A stretch of DNA of 64,000 nt from Hyparrhenia diplandra. Its lineage: Eukaryota > Streptophyta > Magnoliopsida > Poales > Poaceae. The notes beneath the pieces were generated by a model, which saw nothing but the letters and a program-made list of their open reading frames with translations, was not told where the DNA came from and did not search any database. The stretch lies in NCBI GenBank assembly GCA_015847255.1, contig JADLZK010000403.1, positions 434,001 to 498,000 on the forward strand. Reading direction: 5' to 3'. Shown here in pieces: positions 10,171-20,742 of this stretch. A program made the translations under genes and the position numbers. Position 1 is the stretch's first letter; each line of letters begins with the position of its first letter.

Positions 10171-10422
10171 ATTCACAAGAGCATGCATGGCATGCTTATA
10201 TAAAAACTCAATTAAAATCAACATTCTTCTTCATACAGAACTATATTGCATCTAGCAGCTTAAAATTTAGCTGTTAGGTCTTGCAATTCAACCGATATTG
10301 TTTTCTGTTGTCTCAGTTGTAGTTATTCTCACTGCATTTGAAGTCTTATGGCACTTTCAGTGCTCTTTCTTAAATCATCTGGTTTACTGACTCTGAATTG
10401 TCCTGAAGTTTGGACAAAAATC

Positions 10423-10563
10423 TCACCCTATACTTGGTGTTTCTGACCTATCCCTTTGCACACTCAGCTCAAGATTGATTGGAACATGTTCATTCTCTGT
10501 ATTCAGAATACTGTGTCTAACTGTAGTACTTGTTGGATGCTCATTTACACCTTGTCCATATAC
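10423..10563 (-). CDS. MADS gene exon 7 and stop
   Basis: 141 nt after the acceptor CATTTTCAG, beginning VYGQGVNEHPTSTT and ending PSIG-TGA (stop 10425-10423). It contains INLELSVQ, the short LELS motif shared by AGL17-clade C-termini. From memory the tail is shorter than in some rice relatives. Confidence 0.88.
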   Translation of the reverse strand, partial: VYGQGVNEHPTSTTVRHSILNTENEHVPINLELSVQRDRSETPSIG

Positions 10564-13500
10564 CTGAAAATGAAAAAGAAATGATGTTTTGTAATAATTC
10601 ACATACACTTGACATGTGGAATAAAAAAACAAAGATGAGTTCTACTAATTGCCTTTTTTGGCTAACTAATTTCTAGATGCACATTACCTTTCTCCGTAAT
10701 TCAGTGTTCTCTTGGTGAAGAAGGTTGACTTTGTTGTATAATTCTATGTTTTCCTGGTGCATGAGGCTTCCCTATAATTCAAACAAGAAGTTTGTGTAGT
10801 CAAGCGAGACCCTAGAATATGTTAGTAATTTTTAATAAGTTGTGTTGACAAACCTTCCTGCTTAATTCTTGAATCTGATCAAAAATAAGTTGGTCCTGCG
10901 AATTGAAGGTTAGTAAACAAAGTAGCAACTGGTATCTATGTTGTTAAGTATGTGATGGAGTCTCAAGAATCTGTAATGCAACCTTCTTCAGACGAATATT
11001 TCTTAAGCTCGTCTCCAGCTTATTCTCTATATTCTGCAAATCTCTCACATCCAGGCCAGAAAGCTGCTGACCCAACAACTGCCTACAGTGAAAAATTGTA
11101 TTGAACATTAGCTTCTGCTTTTCTGAAAATGCGCATGTTATTGTACTAACGTAAGATCCTATTTCGCGTTTATGAGAGAACATTAAAATGAAGTACCATT
11201 TTTGTAGCCATCAAGTGTACAGTTGAATTAACCAACACATAACATAACTTTGTGGGGACGAGTAAGGACACACAATCAAATAGAGTAATGAAGCAGATTG
11301 TTGCTTATTGCTGTTTCTGAAAGTTATGGAGCCATACTGTATAAGATTTAACTTTGTTTTGCTGACTACAAACTTCATTTTTTTTTTTTTTTTTTTTATT
11401 TTAGGCCTTGCTGCTTACCTTCTGTACATATCATACTTTATATATATATAGAAGATACAAAAATACAGGTAGGGGCCTTCCCTGCCTTTCGGTCGAAAAA
11501 AAAATTATGTGCATAGCATTAATAGATACACATAGAACATTGAACAAATTGCATCTTGCAATTCGTGATCATGTGCTCTTATTGGTCTTTATTTTTAGGA
11601 CCTTGTTCTCATTGATTCTAGGGTGTTTGTCTGAGCATGAAATAAAACTGCAATTTCTCTTTCTGGTGGTGTTTGTCTCTGCTATGATAGTACTGTTAGC
11701 ATACTAGGAAAAAAATAATTTCAGTATTCTTTTTTTCTCATAATGATTTGAAATATTTATTGTAGGTTGGTTGAGGGTCATACCGATGGTGATCTTGCAA
11801 GTTATGCAGTTGCTGTCTCAAGCTTCCTGCCTCCCTTTGCCAGAGCTAGTAAGATGGAAATGCTTTCAATTATCATAAATGAGAGTGACTGGACAACCAA
11901 ATGATCTCTACTTTTGCATAGGGATTACAACTTACAACAAAAAGAACAAAACCTTTGCTTGGAAGGAACTTGGGTTTTAGTAACCCATGTACCCAAAGAG
12001 CCAATAATGAAAGAAAATATTAATGCAACAAGCAATCAGATCCTACAGGGCCATGTAGACACAGCATCATTTTTGTGAGCTATAAGCTCGTATGGAGGCA
12101 TCTTTGGTTTGGAAACTGTTAAGGGTTCAAGAGAAATTCTCTCCTTCACATTCTAGAAAATATGGTTCAGGAACAATTAGGTCTTGGGATATTGTGTAAC
12201 TGTTTAAGTGTTATGCAGTGAGAGCATCTCAAACACTGCCCTCTTCCTAAATCTCTTGAATTATTGTTTTCTTGAACCTGGCCCCCACATGGAATTTGAG
12301 GACTACACTTACTTTTCTAGCCCTCAAATTTCTGCTCCAACTCTGGTAACAACCTTTAATTTTGAGCCCCTACTATTTTATGATAATTGGGACCCTTATA
12401 TCAGTGACATGTGCTCTCTTTTCTTTTTCTCCCATCTTCCATCGATGTATCGAAGTGGCTCGGTGGGGAGAGGTTCGGCGGCAGTGAGGGGCTCAGTGAC
12501 GGGGAGAGGCGGCATTGTTAGGGAGGGGCTCAGTAGGGATAGAGGACCCAGGGCATGTTATTGTTGGTGGGCGCGGGTGGGATCTGCACTGAAGAGGGAG
12601 TGGAAAGGTGGGAAAGAAAAAAGTAGATGCCACTTTGAGAGTCCCTAGGAATGAGGGGGCTTGAGGGGAGAATTTTAGGGCCTTTACTGTTGGGAGCCTG
12701 AGTAGGGTCCTGCTGGAGTGGGTTTTTTGCTATCCAGCTCTCAAAAGTAGTATAGGGGCCTAGGGGCCAAGTAGGGGCCCTGCTGGAGATGCTCTAACAC
12801 AAACTGTATTTCTCATCCTTGTTTACTTATCAAATTATGTTTGCTCTCAAGATAACTTGATCTGAACTTTCATTGCTCCTTTAAACATGGTGTATGTACC
12901 ATTTTTATTTAAGTTTTGTTCACTTTAATATTTTTCTCGTACATACATAAACATGAGAAAATGTTATCATCTAACATGAACTTATAATGTTGCATCTTGA
13001 AAATGTTATAGCATAAGTTTATACAATTGTGAAAAATGTTATCTATAGCATAGGAATTGGTACACCACCGTGATATTTTTGTTGTACATCTTGAGTAAAC
13101 TGCTCTCAGCATAGTTGAGAATAGTTGGTCGAAAATGCCGCCCTGTTTGTTTAGGCTTCATGGGAGCTTTTGGACCTTTCAAAAGCCAAAAAGCTCCAAG
13201 AAGCCAAGTGAGCTTTTGGGCTTTTGTTAAGTCCAAAAGTGGCCAAAAGCTCAAACAAAAAGGGTCCAAGATGCCACTGCGATATAGATATATCATTCTA
13301 AGTTATAAATATCTTCCACCTTTTCAAAATAATTTTCTTGGTGGTTTTGTAAAGGTACACCGTCTTGTACTATTGTGAGAAAAAAAATATGGAAATGTAC
13401 ATTTCTTGGTGCTTGTGGGTTAATGTTTGTTTAACTTAAACCTGACTAGTTTAGAACCACCTTCATCCTGGTTGTGGTTGAGATGATCAGAACCTGGAGC

Positions 13501-16500
13501 CAACATTGTGTGTGTGTCCAACAGAAGTTTTTGAGGACGAAAGGTAACCAGTATATGAAATGTTTGTTTTAGTTTTTGACTTCTTTGGGTCAACATAGTC
13601 TCTGAATATAGCAGGTGATGCTTGCAGGTTGGAATCATTTGCAGACTTGCAGTTATTACCATGATGTTCATGGCCCCTGTTGTTTTGCTTAAATCCCTAT
13701 ATCAAAATTAAAAGATAGGACATGCCAGTCAAATTTCATGTGCTTTTGGCTTGGTCTACGCTCATACTATAAATGGCAGTGTAATAGGTTGCCTTAAAAA
13801 CCTATAACTCTTTTTTACAAGAGATCTGCCTATAAGAAAACCTGTGTTTAGTTACTACCTAAAGGTAGATAGATGACATATGGTAGCTAAACCACAGTAA
13901 ATTTAGTCACTATCTATTTTTCTTACTCTGATTCAGTAATACATGCTACCACCAAAATATATAGTGATATTTAACATTGAACTTGTAAACTTAATCACTC
14001 AACTTTTAATTTCATGTGCATTTTTGCGCTTACGCATTATGCATATGAAAGTTCTCAACATTTCCTGGTATTGTCGAAGTGAAACTTTATGTGGGAAAAT
14101 AGTTGAGATACTCGATTCATAGTATCAGTTAGAAGATCTGAACTTTTGTTGGATGGTTCTTCTGTTGCAGCTGTGTCACTAATTTCTTCTCTTTGTATTT
14201 TTGTTACATCGAGTTATATGCTCAAAACCATATATCCTCCACCAAAAATGTTTTGGATGCAATTCTTTTGGTCAAGGAAATAAATAAGCAAGTTGCCTCT
14301 GCTGTACTAGTGTACTTTTCAATGCAACTGAAGTTCGATGGTTTTTATAGTTTCACAATTTACAAAGAGGGACTACAATTGTCTTCAAAATGACAGTTTG
14401 ACAATTACATAAATATTTCTTTACCAACTTAAATGTCCTCTAGATAATTTCTCTACTGCACTTAGTGGCTACAGCGATCAGAATCATTTGCCACATCGAT
14501 GACGATATATGTTTTATGGGTTGCTATGCTTTTTTTTAACTACCCATAAATTTTGCTCCTGTGGGGATTGGGGAGTCGGTGTTAGTCAACTAATCCCTCT
14601 ATTCCAAATTATAATTTGCATATATGACAACCTTTGTTATTGTTTGGTTCTGATATTAGAGTGTTTAATCATTTCAGATTATTGTTTATGAATTAACAAG
14701 GTCTTGCTATTCATTGGTATGGCATGGTGCTTCTCAGAAGCCAGATTCCAGCTTTATTCTGTTCATTAACAAACATCCAGAAGCTAATTCTCCATTTCTT
14801 CAAATATTGCTAGATAGCTCTGTAACTGTAAGCCTATATTGGAGGCCAGAGCATGTTCTGATCAAGTATATTGGAGGCCAGAGCATGTTCTGATCAAGGC
14901 AACATTCAGTTAAACTGTGAAGTTGATTCTGGAGCTGTATATTTAATTGAGAAGTTGATTATGGCTTGTGTTTCAGTTTGGCTGAATCAACATGTTAACA
15001 ATCTGTTTATACCAGCAGAAAATGCATGTAATCGAATAAATTGTGATAAAAATTCTAGATGTTGCTATCCATTTTCCAGTCTATTACAGCCATCATTCAA
15101 CAACCTTGAGCTGCACTCCTTTACATTGGAAAATATGGCTGCTGATTTCTTAGTTCAGTTTCTTGGGCATTGGATCTTGTACAGTGTACCAAATGTTGAG
15201 CACAGGGCACATCGGATCGGAGTTGGACATAGAAGTGCTCGTACATCATAATGCTGATGAATTTGGATTTCTTTGAGAAAGCGGATTGGAATTTTTGTTA
15301 ATTATAATTATATAAATGTAATATTACATCTAGCCGCATGCAAGTGGTAGGAAATCATAAGGTTCAAATTTTTTAATGAAACTGAAATCATAAGGTTCTG
15401 GTAATGCTTAGTGGGCCCTGGTTATCATAAAGATCATGGCCTGGCCCAGTGGGATTTAAGTTGGTTTGCATTTTATTTGGATTATGGGCCTTTTTTTTTT
15501 TTCTTGCAAGTTTCCATATAGTGCAAAGAAATTTAACCGTCAAGCCCTTAATTAACTTTGGCTCTTGCACGCGGATTTCTACCACAGTTTATAGAGGAAA
15601 AAGCTGATTGGCCAAGAATCTTTCCATGCAGAAAAACTTTAGACGTAGTATTATCACCAATGCTTGATGAGGCACTGGCCAACCCAGGGCCCGGCGACTC
15701 TGGGCTGTCGCGTGGGCTCATCGGCGTCGATTCTCCTATGTAAAATCATGTTTATACCCAAAGATGTAAAATCATGTTTATACCTAAAGAGATTAGGCTT
15801 AATCTTGAATTAACATTGCCATTAGAGCCGCCGGGCTCATAGAAAGTTATGGGTTCGCTAATGTGGGTATACCCATTAGAATGTCTATAATGCTACTTCA
15901 TTGATAGAACTACTAAGATACTACTAAGATATAAGATAATACAAATTAAGCTCATATCATACCTTGGCCTCAGCAGTTGCGCTCATAGTCTGATGCTGCT
16001 CCTCTCTTGCCTCGTTGTATCTTTCAATCACAGATTTCATGCTGGTACATAAAAATAAACTCTTCAGTCAGAATCAGCACATGACCTTTTACCACCTGGT
16101 TTTTGGAAATCGTGGGTTCCCTGATTCATACCAAATTATTGTACATTTTCTACGCTACAGATGGGACTAAAAGATTGAGCCAATTTTGCTATTTGTAGAG
16201 AATGATCATCTAGTGCCCCCCTTCACGCCAAATAAGTGTTACTACAACATGCTAGTTATATTTTCTTAACTTTGATTATATACATTTATAGAAAATAATA
16301 AATATTTATATCTTCAAATAAATTTATTATAAAAATATATTATTTTTTTTAGATTACATAGTATAACACAGACGTTCAACACGCACGCACACTCACTCCT
16401 ATAAACACATGTACGTAAATCCTACCCTTATGAGTATTTTCGAAGGACTTAGCTAACAAATTTTGAAGTTCACCAAGTCACACTAATTATACATGCCAAA

Positions 16501-19500
16501 GTTAAAAAAAAAAAATTACCGCTCTTAATTAATGTACACCTATTTTGGGACAAAAGGGTTATGTGTCCAGGATCTAATGGCCCAATCTTCTTTGAGTAAT
16601 TAGTTGAAAACATCCTTTCACTATGCAAATTCTATGGCTGTGATCGAAAGTGTTTCTGTAGCACTCGATACTGCTTGTTACAGCTGCACCAGTCAGCGGC
16701 TACTTTATAACAATCAAATAGCCACAACTACAGCAGCTGTTGTAGAACACTACGATACATCTTTTTTTTTCACAGATGGTCAAAAATAAATTTTAAAGCT
16801 GGCTTTCAACCGTTGCTATACAATCTATTGCTATACAATCAAAGAATCGTTGCTATACCATCTATTGTAAAAACTAAGTCAATTTCAGGGGACAGTTTTA
16901 GAGCTGGCTTTCAATCGTTACTATACCATTCCTAAAAAAATGATTTTCAAGGATGGTTCTAAACTCAATAGTTGGAGTCAATTTTGTTAAGTCCATCGTC
17001 CCTAAAAATGGTTGTTACACCTTTTTAAAAGTCATTAGAAGTTGCAGGAAATATGATTCTTTATTATGATGTATGAACTTTATGTAAGATGAATAGTAAA
17101 TGCACTTGTAATATTTGTACTGATATTTATGTCAATATATAATGGTTGGGTACCATATAATAAATATCTATATGCATGTCATCATGTGCCAATTGAATAT
17201 CTGCAATTATCTTTTTTTGTTGCCGGTATAGATTTCCTTGGGGGCTGGCCATCTGAAGCGCGCACAACATCCAACGCTTATCCTCTCGCTCGAACTCAAC
17301 TCGTCGTCCCCCCACCGAGCTCCTACATCCGGATACCTCGGCCTCTCCCTCCCGTCTCAGGCGACCTCGCCGTAGCGGGCAAGGGGGGGGGGGGGCGTCA
17401 TTCTCCTTAGTTTTAGGAAGGTAGCTAGTTTTTCTATGCCTTTGTGCTTGTCCGATATGGCGTTGTCCGTCTCTTTCGTCGCCTCTCTCGTCTATGCGGG
17501 TGGCCGGGTCGCCATGACCCTCCTCGGCTCTCCCCGCTCTGCCGTCATCGTCGATGACAAGATATGTGGTAATAAAATAAATCTTCCCTTCCCTTCCACC
17601 AAAGAGAATCCTCCCCCACCCATCCCTGCCGCTTGCCGGATTCGCTTTCCTCCACCCCCGATTGATCGTCTGGTTGGAATCGGCCGCTGCGATTCTTGCG
17701 AATGCTGGTGGCGGGGTTGCAAATCTGGCCCTGGTGATGGAGATCTAGTCTTTGCTCACCGGTCGTCACCGGCTCCGACTCGATTCAGATTCCCATCTCC
17801 GCCTCCACTACCGTTCACCTCCATGCAACGGTTGCTTCAAACCTTGCAAGTTGTCCACCACATCCCTCGAGATCCGCCGCGCCATCGCCCTCGGAGTTCG
17901 TTGCTGGCCACCATGGGGATTCCTTGAGCCAACTTCTCACCCTTCGGGCGCTTCTATTCATCAACATCCACCTCGCCAAAGATGCTCGTCGTTTGTGGTC
18001 TCGGTGACCCCTCCTCAACCTCAGCTCTCAGAAGCATGAGGCCCTTCCCGCCCCGACGTTTTCAACGTCAGCCAACGGCGACGTCCTCCTCACTAGCATT
18101 TGCGTCGGCATTCTCGAGGTTCAACGCGGCGACACACACTTTTGTCTTCCTCCACCTCTACGCAACACGTGTTTGGGTGCGTGGAAGATGTACGCCGCAT
18201 GTGTCCTTTGGGACTGGACTTGTATTTTCACCTCTAGGTGATCTTGTAATGCTGCTTTTTTATATATAAAAAAGAGTTCGTCAAATTTTTTTTAACTTGG
18301 TGGTTAATGAAAATAAAGGAAAACTATAATTTCCTTGAGGTGAATAGTAGCCAAGGAAACAACAATTACCTTGGTGGTTCAGAGTGTTTCCTTAGAACTT
18401 GTTGACCCTCAAGAATATTAATTTACTTGGCGGCTGTAGGCACTCAAGGAAACTTCTTTCCTTGGCGACTTCATTATTTCCTTGACCATTCAACAAATTA
18501 GTCAGGGCCTGATTTCCTTGGCGGCTAGCCTCCAAGGATATTATCCTTAAGCGTCGAAAGCGCCAAGGAAACCCATTTCCCTTGCTATCTATTCTTGAGT
18601 GGCTTTGCTTGGTGGTTTATGGTCAAGGATCATTTCCTTGGTGGTTTAGCCCCTTTCCTTGACGGTTTTTGGCTGTCTAAGGCAATTCAAGATTCTGGTA
18701 ATGCTCTATGTTCTATAGACAAAAATAAAATATATCAGTTTCTTTCTTTTCAAATCACCAACTTTTTAAGTTGATTCATTGTCATTGCATTGATATGGAT
18801 CGTCTCTCTAGAGTGAAAAATAGCCATCTACGAAGCAGAACTTCTGTTCAGTGTTGTATTCTTTCTTGTAAAAACTTTTAACAGTGTACAAAATCATGTG
18901 TAGTGCAACATGTTCGATTGAGAGAGAGAAAAAAAGTGTCTACACGAATGGTTTTGGCTTATCTTATGTAGAATTAGATTTTGCGTAGTTTGGCCCAAAA
19001 ACTGTCGTCTTATATATAGCTAGGGGTCACAAATATATCATGTACGATCAACATATATGAGCAATCTGAAATCTTAATGCCCTGTATACTATGAATTAAC
19101 ACATCATATCAAGTGAAATAATAAAAATGGAAGATGGTTTAGTTTCTAGCACCTGGATAACATTTAAAGCTCTATGAAAATTTGACGAGTAAATTTGTGT
19201 TTGTATACTATAAAATGTGGGCTAATGCCAATAGTATTTAATTTATTATTTGTCAAAATGCCAATTTTTATCATTAAAAGCATAAATTTTAATGTAAGGC
19301 TATAACACATATGTCTAAGAGATATGTTATGGTGCTTTATTTGGAGGAACGACCCATATGTGGAAATGTTATGTCAATCGTTGATCTTAAAACGACAGAA
19401 GTAATTGTGATTAAGGGTATTAATAATCTAGTAATAACTTAATCCCCTTAATTAGTAGTAGGGAACAGACAGCAGAACCGGCACGTCGGAGCACGCATCC

Positions 19501-20422
19501 ACCCCAGTGATGCTCGGCCCCAGGGCTTCAGAAGTCGATAGAGTGCAGGAGAGAGAGGTATATACACCTCTCCTTAGATTTAGACTAAGGAACGTGTTGT
19601 AAAATAAAAAGGGATAAGGAAAAAAGCGGCCAGTTCATGTATTATCCAACAGCTAGCGCATTATATATTTATACTTTGCATTTAAAAAAAAAAAACTTGT
19701 GGGCATGTGACACATGGAACACATCCAATAGCTACATTTATAATCATAATTCCTTCTGTAGTCTTTATGTTAATTTGATTCCCAAATGAATACAAACATT
19801 TGGTGGTAGAATTGCAAGTACTCAACTTTATTTGGTCAAATATATATACTGTATGTGCAACCTCAGCTATAATGGTGTTTGGCCGACAACAAAAACCTGA
19901 ATCCGGCCACTGTCGGTTCAGTTTACCAAAGGTTGAAAGTAAAAATCTTAAGAAGCTACAAGGTAGCAAATAAAACAGTGCAGCATCCATTTTTAGTTTT
20001 TAAATCCCAACAAAGTTACTATTTTTTTTTTTGAGACGCAAAGTTAGTACTAGGTACGAGGTATCAAAATTCTATGCCATTTGCATCTCTCTCTCTGCAC
20101 TAACCGAAGTAAAAAACATTTCATGGTGCTGCTTTGTTGAGTATATATATGCTGTATTATATATATAATATGAGTAGTTACTAGATCTAACAAATAATCA
20201 GCAATTAAGCTAGCCAAGGAGGAGCAATAATCAATCAAACCTGGTGCTAGCGAAGTCATAAAGGCGACCGGTGCTGGAGAAGACGATGAGGCCGACCTCG
20301 GCATCGCAAAGGATGGCGAGCTCCTTGGCCTTCTTGAATAGCCCGCTCCGGCGCTTCGAGAACGTCACCTGCCGGCTCGTCGCGTTGTCGATCCTCTTGA
20401 TCTCTATCTTCCCTCTCCCCAT
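10423..20422 (-). CDS. AGL17-clade MADS-box transcription factor (MADS23-like), complete, seven coding exons
   Basis: Coding exons are 20422-20241, 16041-15963, 11845-11784, 11082-10983, 10895-10854, 10771-10688 and 10563-10423. Lengths 182, 79, 62, 100, 42, 84 and 141 join in frame to 229 codons plus TGA, with GT/AG at every intron. Residues 1-60 are the MADS domain (starts MGRGKIEIKRIDNATSRQVT), which binds CArG boxes as a dimer. The K domain, roughly residues 88-170 (WQREAGSLRQQLHNLQ, then LLGQQLSGLDVRDLQNIENK), forms coiled coils for dimerisation and tetramerisation. The C-terminus has an LELS motif and ends PSIG. The QLLGQQLSGLDV text and exon layout fit the rice MADS23 subgroup of miR444 targets, whose relatives act in root, tillering and nitrate responses. 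That role is inherited from the family, not seen here. Introns 1 and 2 are each over 4 kb and transposon-bearing. No frameshift or stop is seen. Confidence 0.93.
10688..10771 (-). CDS. MADS gene exon 6
   Basis: 84 nt encoding GSLMHQENIELYNKVNLLHQ and then ENTELRRK, the K3 coiled-coil tail. Acceptor AATTATAG, donor AGAAAG|GTAATG. Confidence 0.9.
10854..10895 (-). CDS. MADS gene exon 5
   Basis: 42 nt encoding DQLIFDQIQELSRK, flanked by the acceptor ATTCGCAG and the donor GGAAG|GTTTGT. Confidence 0.9.
10983..11082 (-). CDS. MADS gene exon 4 (K box)
   Basis: 100 nt, the standard size for this MADS exon, after the acceptor CACTGTAG and before the donor AAGAAG|GTTGCA. It encodes QLLGQQLSGLDVRDLQNIEN and on to the NIRLKK heptads. 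Confidence 0.93.
11784..11845 (-). CDS. MADS gene exon 3 (K1 region, miR444 target)
   Basis: 62 nt from the acceptor TTACTAG to the donor CATCG|GTATGA. It encodes LWQREAGSLRQQLHNLQ and then DHH. The miR444 site is 11825-11805 on this strand, covering the SLRQQLH codons. The whole exon lies within the 3' arm exon of the antisense MIR444 transcript. Confidence 0.92.
11805..11825 (+). ncRNA. miR444: Mature miR444 (unit 2)
   Basis: The 21 bases begin TGCAGTTGCTGTC and end TCAAGCTT. Because they lie on the strand opposite MADS exon 3, they are perfectly complementary to that mRNA, giving cis-encoded cleavage of the sense transcript. It also fits other K-box genes through the conserved SLRQQLHNLQ codons. 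Confidence 0.88.
12222..12794. mobile_element. Tourist/PIF-Harbinger-like non-autonomous element (about 573 bp)
   Basis: The left end GAGCATCTCAAACACTGCCC and the right end GGGCCCTGCTGGAGATGCTC are inverted copies, flanked by TGA and TAA, consistent with a three-base duplication. The interior is partly GC-rich (12460-12640) with a chance ORF of 146 codons. It lies in MADS intron 2. Confidence 0.65.
13141..13264. mobile_element. Small foldback MITE
   Basis: CCCTGTTTGTTTAGGCTT on the left is mirrored by AGCTCAAACAAAAAGGG on the right. The interior is an extended inverted repeat around AGCTTTTGG/CCAAAAGCT. The family is not certain; hAT- or Tourist-type MITEs look similar. Confidence 0.55.
13300..15960. 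other. MADS intron 2, remainder
   Basis: AT-rich, with no recognised gene. A broken Stowaway end (CTAATCCCTCTATTCCAAAT) lies at about 14590-14612. A + strand ORF of 126 codons (14871-15251) shows no recognisable domain and is probably chance. Confidence 0.4.
14835..14898 (+). repeat. Two-copy 32-bp tandem repeat
   Basis: TATATTGGAGGCCAGAGCAT plus 12 more bases is repeated exactly head to tail (14835-14866 and 14867-14898). Confidence 0.9.
15963..16041 (-). CDS. MADS gene exon 2 (I region)
   Basis: 79 nt between the acceptor GTACCAG and the donor GCCAAG|GTATGA. It encodes MKSVIERYNEAREEQHQT and then MSATAEAK, the intervening region that steers dimer choice. Confidence 0.9.
16042..17220. other. 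MADS intron 1, 3' part
   Basis: No gene. It contains repeat-like text: GAGCTGGCTTTCAATCGTTA and variants recur between 16796 and 16925. CACGCACGCACACTCACTCC (16382-16401) resembles the tail of a common grass repeat. Confidence 0.35.
17228..18680. mobile_element. Probable CACTA-like element with a CCTTGG subterminal array
   Basis: Between 18290 and 18670 there are about a dozen copies of TTTCCTTGGCGG or its inverse CCAAGGAAA with small changes, and one more at 17229. Dense short motifs in both orientations are typical of CACTA subterminal regions. The GC-rich part 17240-18260 has long chance-like ORFs on both strands and may be captured genic DNA. Clear CACTA termini and a TSD were not found, so the class is inferred. 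Confidence 0.4.
18700..20240. other. MADS intron 1, 5' part
   Basis: AT-rich, with no gene and no clear mobile element recognised. Confidence 0.4.
20241..20422 (-). CDS. MADS gene exon 1 (MADS domain)
   Basis: 182 nt from ATG (20422-20420) to the donor ACCAG|GTTTGA. It encodes the full SRF-type DNA-binding and dimerisation domain, including KRRSGLFKKAKELAILCDAE and the LIVFSSTGRLYDF strand. The last codon is split: AG joins C of exon 2 to make serine. Confidence 0.93.
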
Positions 20423-20554
20423 CTCCTTCTTCCCAACAGCACAGATCTAGAGAGAGAAAGAGCTGAAACCTAACTATATCTACATATAAGAGTACCTTGT
20501 TTTGCAGAAACTTTTGAACGGTGGTACTAGCTACTATGTCCTCTGATGGAGAAG

Positions 20555-20742
20555 CCCTCTCTTTCTCTCCCTCCCTCCCTCCCAGCTCTCTTCTCTCTCT
20601 GATGTCTGGATGATCCTCCTGCGCGCAACTGCCCAATCCTCTTTTGAGAATGGCCAGGTTGCTACCTATAGCTTGAGATGCCTGTCCTGTGCTTCCCCAA
20701 AAAAGTATTCTAGGACCAGCTGGAAAGACCCATATATACAAG
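20555..20742 (-). promoter_or_regulatory. Putative MADS promoter and GA-rich leader
   Basis: On the minus strand, GTATATATGGG (20742-20732) could be the TATA box. A purine-rich (GAGAGA, GGGAGG) leader at about 20610-20560 follows, typical of plant MADS 5' regions. A leader intron between here and the ATG is possible; the short GTACTC...CTCTAG segment upstream of the ATG looks too small to be certain. Confidence 0.35.

Larger units (their letters stand above)
9532..11765 (+). other. Intron separating the miR444 hairpin arms (unit 2)
   Basis: GTAAGT at the start and TATTGTAG at the end, 2234 bases. MADS exons 4, 5, 6 and 7 lie on the opposite strand inside it. It must be removed before the miR444 stem can form, so splicing of this intron controls miRNA production. 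Confidence 0.75.
11766..11850 (+). ncRNA. MIR444: MIR444 unit 2, 3' hairpin-arm exon (antisense to MADS exon 3)
   Basis: It starts after the acceptor TTTATTGTAG (ending 11765) and carries the mature miRNA at 11805-11825. Spliced to 9531 it forms an extended stem with a loop of roughly 30 bases around GTTGGTTGAGGGTCATACCG. The 3' end of the transcript is not visible; a GT at 11850-11851 could be a donor or simply read-through. Confidence 0.85.

Noticed and set aside
12208..12648. 146-codon + strand ORF
   Set aside because: It crosses the terminal inverted repeat of a Tourist-like element and has low-complexity RG-rich composition; not a gene.
14871..15251. 126-codon + strand ORF in MADS intron 2
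   Set aside because: No family resemblance, and it starts inside a 32-bp tandem repeat. It could only be a late exon of the antisense RNA, without splice-site support.
17436..17927. 163-codon + strand ORF in MADS intron 1
   Set aside because: Proline-rich reading of a GC-rich block with equally long ORFs on the other strand; probably transposon-borne sequence.
15396..18705. Exact 13-bp repeat TTCTGGTAATGCT at 15396 and 18693 as a possible target duplication
   Set aside because: MADS exon 2 lies between the two copies, so they cannot bracket a single insertion. Likely chance or dispersed repeat text.
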